Source: Patiria miniata (taxonomy: Eukaryota; Echinodermata; Asteroidea; Valvatida; Asterinidae). From it: a stretch of DNA of 64,000 nucleotides. Below are positions 26,401-35,400 of the stretch, in pieces. Location: assembly GCF_015706575.1 (NCBI RefSeq), contig NW_024037063.1, forward strand, positions 15,376,927 through 15,440,926, written 5' to 3'. The position numbers were made by a program, and so were the translations under genes. Position 1 is the first letter of the stretch. Each line of letters opens with the position of its first letter. A model generated the notes under the pieces. It saw only the letters and a list, made by a program, of their open reading frames with translations. It searched no databases and had not been told where the DNA came from.

Positions 26401-29400
26401 TTTCTTTGGATGGTAAAACATCCTCCCCCCCCCCATTTTTGGGGGGTGTTTTTCACACGATTGCTCTAAACATAACAAATAAAATATGTCATTGAAATCC
26501 TGTCTGATATAGGATTTTCTTAAGTCTTGACGTTTTGTGCCCTGCTATATATCCTTGGGTCTTAGTTTACTCTTATTCTCAAATCTTTTTAATATGAAAT
26601 AACATTAAAATCTCACAAGGTTTCTTTCTTTTTCTATTTACTCTCTATCTTTGAACAAATTGATAATTTGTTCAAATTGGTATTGTCTATGTATTTCACT
26701 GTATTTCCTTCTAATCTATCCTCTGTATCCTCATTGTCCTATTCTCTCTATTTTGTTTCCATCTTTGCGTCTTTTACTATTTTGTTTTTCATTTTTGTCA
26801 TTTTCATTTTTTCCTTACTAATCTTTTGTGACCTTCCAATATTCACTTCCTTCCTTTCCCTTTCCTAAAAATACCATATCCGTTTCCAATTACTTCATTT
26901 TACCCAAACCAAATGCCTGATATTAATACCTCTCCTCATTGTCCTCGTTTCCCACATTCCCTTCGCTGTGCTGTTTGTGACCTGTCACATGCTGTGTCAT
27001 ATGTCCTTGTCACAACTTGTTGCTGCTGCCCTCATACCTCACTAACTATCTGTACCATGGATCTCCTGTAGTTATCACTCAATATCCTGCTTGGGACGTC
27101 ACCACGCACATCCCCACGGTCATCCTTTTCCACTCAGGTGAAGCGTTTTTGCTAAGGGCAGGATCTAGAGTCCAAAACTTAACCTTTAGCAAAGAAAACA
27201 ACATGGGCAGTTTTTTGTGTACTAAGTTGGAGTGGGAAATGTCAGTGAGTGCTGAGTCAAATTGTTTCAGAATTGTGTGCAGTGGCAAAAAATTTGTAAG
27301 AATGCGTGTTTGGACTCAACACTAACATTGTGTTTAAAGGCAATGTACAACAGTTGCAAACATTTAAATGCAAAACTACCAAATTTTTATGAAATACCTT
27401 ACTTGACTGTAAGTGAATAATAGTCTCAAGCATCCTGTGAAATTGTTGCGCCTGGAATGTAGTCATTTTCAAGAAAAGTGGATTTTTTTATCAATTTAAA
27501 ACAATGGTTAGCCATCTATTGTTGGAAAAAACTTGTTGGAAAATACTGTCCCCAATTGACTAGATTAGGTAGTCCACATGTTGTTTGCAATCGGTTACAT
27601 ATCTGTGAATGGGCACAAGCTGGCTAGTCTGGTTGCCTGGCCTGACAATTCCCTGTCATCTGTAAATTGTTTTGTTTCATCTTAAGCATGGGGTCAGGGA
27701 AACAGACTGAAAGAAGAGGGTTTTTTTCCTTTTTTTTTTTCTGGCATCCATGAACACAGAACTTAAACAGCTCAGTGAAGCGATATGTGCTATAAAATAC
27801 TAACCCCCAAATCCATCCATTTCTGAAAATTACAGCAAAAGCAAATGTTGTATATTACCTAACCCACCTCACTCATCCAAAATCCTCCTGGCGGTTTTGG
27901 AGGATTCTAGAGGATTGAGGATGAATGGTGATTGAATCAAATGAGGATTCTGGAGGATTGAGGATGAATGGTGATTGAAGCACATGAGGATTCTGGAGGA
28001 TTGAGGATGAATGGTGATTGAAGCACATGAGGATTCTGGAGGATTGAGGATGAATGGTGATTGAAGCACATGAGGATTTTGGAGGATTGAGGATGAATGG
28101 TGATTGAAGCACAAGAGGATTTTGGAGGATTGAGGATGAATGGTGATTGAAGCACATGAGGATTTTGGAGGATTGAGGATGAATGGTGATTGAAGCACAT
28201 AAGGATTTTGGAGGATTGAGGATGAATGGTGATTGAAGCACATGAGGATTCTGGAGGATTGAGGATGAATGGTGATTGAAGCACATGAGGATTTTGGAGG
28301 ATTGAGGATGAATGCACATGAGGATTTTGGAGGATGAATGCATTTTGAGGCAGGACAGTCTGATGATTTTGAAGGATTAAGGCATTGGTCATCCTTCATT
28401 TAAACACGAGTGCAAAATTTTGGGATGAGGAGGATTTTGGAGGATTGATGATGAATGCATTTTGAGGCAGGACTGTCTGACAATTTTGAAAAATTTAGGC
28501 GGAGTTGCAACATTTTGGAGGATTTTGGAGGCTTGAGGATGGTTCTTAGCAAAAAGGGCCTAGGGGGTTAGGGTTAAGCAAGATTATTCACTGGAATTGC
28601 TTTCGTCCATTCAGATGCATATAGCTAGCTGTTGTGATGGTGACAGTTTCATGAGTGTAACATTGGCAAGCGTTAACACAAATCACAGCAGTCATTCATA
28701 ATCCTATGCAAGCCCAATACGAGGGACACTCATCACAGCAGTCATTCATAATCCTATGCAAGCCCAATACGAGGGACACTCATCACAGCAGTCATTCATA
28801 ATCATATGCAAGCCCAATATGAGGGACACACTCATCACCTTTGCAAGCCCAATATGAGGGGCTCTTATTGAGGAATCCCATACCATTTCTTTCCAAAGTT
28901 TATGGTTTAGACTCTACATCCTGTCTGCATTCAAGCATGCTTCTCCTGGATTGTGCACTTTTGCCCTGGATGTTACTAACCTTGCTGACATTTGAGCTCA
29001 GTTTGTATTAATGCTATTAACACCTGGCAACATAATCAAGGCGATTTCCAAGAACAAAACAACTAGCAAACTTAATTCCATATAAGATTCAGAAATCACT
29101 TAGCTGTTGGATAATGTAGTTTGTTTTCCCTCTGGCCTTGCAGTGTATTTTTCCCTCCAATTTGCAGTTGACCCAACCCTTAGATTTATAACTGTCTAAA
29201 AGGTAGAGTACACCATTTGTCATTTGTGCATTTGTTTTGTTTGAAGCAACAAGAGTGCTCAAAATCTAAAGAAGGGTGCTTAACAACTAACTGTAGGAAG
29301 TTTTAGCTCAGTGAATGTTGTATATTCTGAGAAATCAATATTTTAGGATCGCGATTTCAATTCAAAAGTTTTCGAGTCATGTTTTGAATTACGCCCGAAA

Positions 29401-32400
29401 TCAGCGTCTGGCGATTGCAGGTACGTGATGTCACGCACTTAACTGATGAATTGTAGCAACCGCACACATGTGTGCATTGCGTCAACACTTGCGCATACCA
29501 GTCGCCGAATTAAAAATGAATTACTGAAGGAAATTTCCAAAAAATGCATCTTTAGACGCATCGTCGGAAATGACCTTCTTTTATTGTTTTCTTCAAAATG
29601 ACAGCTTGCCAGAAAGAATAATTTCACAGGGAGTTTAGTGCCATTACTATCTTTACACCGAGTATGCTTTTCAACAATAATTACGTCAGTTACTTTTTGA
29701 ATAGCTGCAAAGCAAATGATATACTCTACCTTTAACTTGAACCCTCCCAGTTTCTTCAAAATCAACCAGGATGTCTGGAGGATTTGACATATGCAAAGCC
29801 CAGCCAATCTATCACTCTATATGAGGCTTGATGTCCTCTGAAACTTGTGTACAAAGAATGTGCCTTGGTACCTGTACAGTGGTTGAGTTTAGAGCAATCA
29901 GGACATTTTCCAAGCAGAGATACTGAAACTTAAAAAATCTTCATAAAATTGACATATGAAAAAGCTAACTCCAATTGGTTCATTAATACTAATTGGCCTT
30001 GTGTGAATTTGTATCCCAACAATCTTGAGTCAGTGATTTTTTTCCCAGACCTTCGATCCTGTTATTTGAATTCACCTTAAGAGACCCATCTTAGTTTGAC
30101 CTTGTTGATTCTCCATGCATACAGTGCCATTACAAGCTACATGTACGATGGTGCCTCCAATATTGAAATGATTTACCTTCAGCAAGTTGCAGTTGCATTT
30201 TTTATTTACTTTTCTACCAGTGTTTTATATGTTTGTGGAATGAATTACTTTCTCAGGTTGGCTGCATAATTATTGCGTTTTAATATTTTATGATATGTGA
30301 CTGCTAAACATCAACACTGAGTGTTGTGTTGGATTGGGAAGGCATTTTGCCATTGATTTGTCTGAGCTGTTTGTGGATTTGATGACCTTTGCCTTGATTT
30401 AATGGATTCATTGCACAAGCATCCCCTCATTCAGTTACAAAGAGAGAAAGCGTAGGCAGAACTTGTACGCATTGACACCGAATGTCACTCACAAATAAAG
30501 TTAATCGTACGTAATTTGCGCCACATGCGCAAGAACCTCTGGCGCATGTAGTAGTATGTACCTCCCATATCCACTGTAGATGCATGGAGTCCATGCTGTT
30601 CACCCACTAACTCCCCAGGCTGCACCCTTTGATGTATTGAATGCATCACGTGATCCACTCATACAAGGCTGTGTCTATGTTTAATAGCATGGGCAATTTC
30701 TTCAAACCCAGAATGCAATTTGGGAGTGGGGAGGGAAGGAATGCAAGGAGCAAAGAGCAATAGTATGCTTGGGATAAGTCATGCATTTTCAACAATGATG
30801 GGTCAAGTCCATACAGAGATTTAAAAACATCATACAGGCATGCAACTTTTCCTCGGATCAGCTGATTTCCTCTCTTTTTTTACTTCCCATGTGTGCCATT
30901 AAAAATAGAAAAACACTGTACAAAAACTGGGGAAAATTTGAATTTCCTCTTTTTTTTGGACTTCCCAGTTGCATGCCTGATCTTAAAAGGTTGTCAAACG
31001 AACCTGTAAATCTATTTTCAAGGGTGGATGGGGTTGAGGAATAACACTTCTCATCCATGATGTACCTAAGTATTGTATGCGTGGATCATTGATTTTAACC
31101 CTATTTTGCCTCTGTGTCTGTCTGTCTGTCTGCCTGTCTTGTGTATGGTTTATGTATGTGTGTGTCTATTCTGACCATCAAGGGTATGTTAAAGCGCTTT
31201 GGCTCCAGGGATAGTATACTGAGCTCTAGTACTGACTCATTGGATGGTTCCAAAAAGAAGCCTCGAGTGTATAAACTGGTAAGTCTCACTAGACATGCGC
31301 CTTATATCAGGTTGGTTTTATGTTGATAACGATGTAGCTTTAGCAACCTAAATAAAGTCCTTTTATTTTGTTTTTGCTATCAAAGACTTTATTTTTATTT
31401 TGTTCTTGTGAATGGAACCAAAATATTTCCAAGATGCTAAGCTTGTGTTAAGCCTTAATGCTATTGAAGTACCTTGCCCATTGAATGAATTCAATCATTA
31501 TTTACGTGTGGTAAATGAATAGGAGAATTCAAGACCAGTGTTTTGATTTTAAGATCCCCAGTTTCATTTCAAATATTGTGTGAACCCCAATAACACTAAC
31601 AGCCAGTTTGTGTTTGGATTTGTGTTGGTTAATGTGTTAGTAACGGCATGAATACGCCGCACCAATGCCAATTCTTTCCCACCTTGATGTCTAACCATCA
31701 AACAACCTCCTGCCAATCTCAATCCTCCCGTCTTCCCCCACCCCCACAGTGTTTCCCCCCTAGATTCATCAATGTTTGAGTTGCCCCCTTCTTATACTGT
31801 CCCCTTTCTGCTGTCCCTTGACACATCCTTTCATGTTTTTAAATTACTTCATTATGGTCACATAACAAAACACTACTTACCCTCCCTGAATCTTTATTCA
31901 GTTTTGAAGGTTTTCAATTTTTATAGAGATAATCAAGAAGAACATGTGCTGATAATAACATGCACAGAAACACACTTTTTGCCTGCTGCAGTAATTGCAT
32001 GTCATAGATTATATGTGATTAGAGAAAATATCAAACTGAGCAATTCCGAATTCTTGGACTAGGATTCCACAGTTAGCAATTGTGTGCTTTACAGCACTTT
32101 GTGTGACCCGTTACTCGGTCCTTTCCCTTGTCCACAAAGAAAAATGAAGTAACAGGTGGAGTACTAGGAGTTGAGACTGAAGCCATTATTGTGTGAAAAT
32201 GCATTGGAGGATCCAGCAAATTCTAAGGGGGGGGGGGGGCGCCTGGGATGTTGAAAACCAAGAGTTTTTGTAGGGGGTGGTGTAGTGGTATGGTATGGAT
32301 GAAGCATTGCAAGACATATAAAAAGACTAAATGCCTGAAGCAGTGAATCAATATTGCAATAGTTAGTGCAGATGTTATTCAGATTGGAGATGTATTTGTC

Positions 32401-35400
32401 CATTATGTAAATAATTAACATGGTCATTTGGGGAAGGGGGTGCTTAGCCATTCCACCATGCCCATGGATCCACTATTGTAATGGGTTCAAATGTGCAAAA
32501 GGGCTCATACACATACTCAAGTTCTTTCCAAAATAATCTTACATGCCCACATCATCTTGTGTGTCCAAACACTCATATTTGTAATCAAAGTCTATGTTGA
32601 TAATGTACTGATTAAGTTTACATAGAACTACTGACTTGCACTTCATTCAAGTTATCACAATTTTATATTCAAAACATTCAAAATGTGCTCAGAATTCTTT
32701 TTATCGGAGGCAAACTATTCCTTACAAATCAAGACTTAATTTACCATAGATTATGAAGCCTGTGTATGTGATTGTTTTAATATAAGGGGTGTCCAACATC
32801 ACTTTTGTAGAAGTCATACCTGGATATGTTTCTTATTTAAGTTCAGCTGAACTAACACTTACAAATGCTTTTGCATTTGGATGATTTATGTAGTAGAGTG
32901 ATATTTGCACAGCCTAACAAAACTACCACGTTTGGGTTGAATGTTTGGATTACAAATGGAATGCAGCGACCTAAATGTTTACTTTGCAAAGAATGAATTG
33001 AAAGTTGAATGCTAAGTAGATTATAACAACAGCTTGGAAGCATAATTGTCACTTTTTCTTTACTGAAAAAAAAAGAGATGAAGTGAAGCTAAGTTTCAAA
33101 AAATCACACAAAATGTATTCCACAATGTACGTGAAATTAGTGTTCCACATTTTTTCCATACATTTTATTTTTACAGCCGATTGGAGAATTTGAGGATATG
33201 TCAACAGAGGAGGTAAGTAGTCTCCATTCTGTGGTGTTTTGTGGAAAACAAGACTTCGTATTGTAGGGCTTGCAAAACATTATTCCATTACCTGTAGGAG
33301 GTCTGCATCTGTACATGCACGTGAGCATTGTGCATCATTTCTGGCACACTATAGAGCTGGGTGTCAAATATATCATTATGGGCACACTTTGGGAGAAATG
33401 CCAAGAATCTCCACATCGTTTCTAAATGAAATAGAAATACTTTTCCATTTGTTTGGGTTTAAGTAAATCCACATCTCTTAAAGTCTACAATCTGTGGTCG
33501 AAAAGATGTAGAGCAAATTGTGACTGAGTTGACTCTCACAGTGTTCCATTTCCCCTTGGCTTTGCATTAGGAAACCAACATGCTCAAGGGGTCACTACAA
33601 GAAGGCTAGTGTTACTGTGACACTCAAAATAGTCATTTAAACAAATATTATTACAACTTCAAATATTCATTAGAAAGTATATAAATCTCTTTCTTTTGTT
33701 GTATCCACAGTTAAACCCCGACACATGCTGACACTAACGTCGGATTCAGTCGTGCTGTTGTATTTTTTGGTTCAAAATATTTGTTGCTAGTTATGTTCGC
33801 AGGCCGCAGCCTAGCTGATGCAGCAGTTATCAAAATATTTGTGATTAGCCTTACTTACTTGTTGCATACCAATGATGAAGTCTGTCTGGATGCTGAGAGT
33901 TAATTCAAATATAAACTGTTTATAAAGAAACAAGTACTTCTGGGGTGTAATAAACTATAAACGTTGAGAAAGTAATGCAATATCACTGGTCATTTGGTGT
34001 TTGCTGATTTTCTTGATGCTGCTTGTTGTACATCAAGAGCTCATCAAATCAACTAAGACCCTGGCACCAGTGGATCTATTACCTCCTGGGCCTAATAAAA
34101 ACCCTGCTCTTTTCAATGGCTATTTGATCTTTATACACACAGCATGAGGAATGGGAGAGTGAAGAGCTGAAGGTGCAGTTGGACTTCAGTGAGGTTCACA
34201 TTGATCCAGCCCCATTCCAACTTGTGGAACGAACGTCACTACACAAGGTAAAAATCATGATACTCTTATTACCAGCATATAATTATCAGACTGCAATGAG
34301 TTGGTCACTAGTTCAAATCTCTGCATCCTGAGGGACTGTAAGGGATCACCAGCTCCAGGGGGCATACATGTGCTCTAGTCACCCAGTAATGCCAGTCCAT
34401 AGTCAGTATGTGCATGCACCTCAAGTTTATACTCAACCAAATTCCATGCCCAAGCCATGTGGTAGTGAGCCCTATGTGACTGTCGTACCCAACCAGCATG
34501 AAGAGGCAGGTTATAATTTTGGTCAGCCAACCAGTGGTTTCAAGCCTGAATCACCCTGTGATGTCAACACTTTGAGAACTGTATTTCTACAATGTGAAGG
34601 AGATTGAAAATCTTTGATTCAGTGGCATTCCAGTTTTGGGCAGAACCAACATGTATTGAAGCCAACTCAAATCAACCCAAACACAATTGACCCATCGCGG
34701 TAGAATTACGTTAGAACCGCGTCAACGCAGCTTGTGAAACGATATACAAATGGACGCGGAACGCGCAAAATCTGAGACAAACGAAACTCGGTGTACAAAA
34801 ACTCCATAGGGTTGTCTAAGGGGCGTGGCTAACTCGTAAACGGCGATAGGTCAATTGGGTTTGAGACAGGCCAACTTTATGTACTCATTTTCCGTGGACT
34901 GGAAACTGCAGCTGATTTGGAATGACTACAAGCAGTCAATCTTTCACATGTAGTTACTCCTAATTGCTTTAAATATCAAACTTAACTTCCCCGAATAATT
35001 TGGTTTGGTTTGAAACCGTTGTAAGATCCAGAGCCAAATTGTTTTTAAGCACATGGCAGTGAAAGGCTTAATTCTACTTTGTACTTTGTTCATGACAGTG
35101 TCATTCCATGTTCTCCCTGCTGGGTCTGAACCATACCTACGTGACGACACTTGGACGGCTGGTTGGTGTTGTCTCACTCAAAGAGGTAGGCTTGCATCCA
35201 TCTTGTATCATCACTTCCCTATTGCTGAATATACAGGTTATTAGCAGATATTTGAGCAAGTAGCTGGTCTCAAATGTTGTTAATATGTTCAAACTTCTAT
35301 GATAAAGCCTCCCAAACCGAGAGCAGTTGTGGAGTTGTAGTCTGAGAATAAGTATTCCATGAATAACAGAGGAAGACAGATCTCACCGAAAGGAATAATT

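Larger units (their letters stand above)
26346..31182 (+). other. Channel intron 17, 4.8 kb, repeat-rich
   Basis: Largest channel intron. In order it holds a T/C-rich tract (26620-26870), MITE A copy 3, the 43-bp minisatellite, a 50-bp tandem repeat and MITE B copy 3. No additional exon was recognised. Confidence 0.6.

Noticed and set aside
27869-28399. Three overlapping minus-strand frames of 150-176 codons
   Set aside because: By-product of the 43-bp minisatellite; the three frames encode the same repeat in shifted order.
35053-35244. Plus-strand frame reading [19 protein letters not shown]
   Set aside because: Shadow of channel exon 21. The frame shifted by one gives the conserved CBS2 sequence and matches the neighbouring exon phases.
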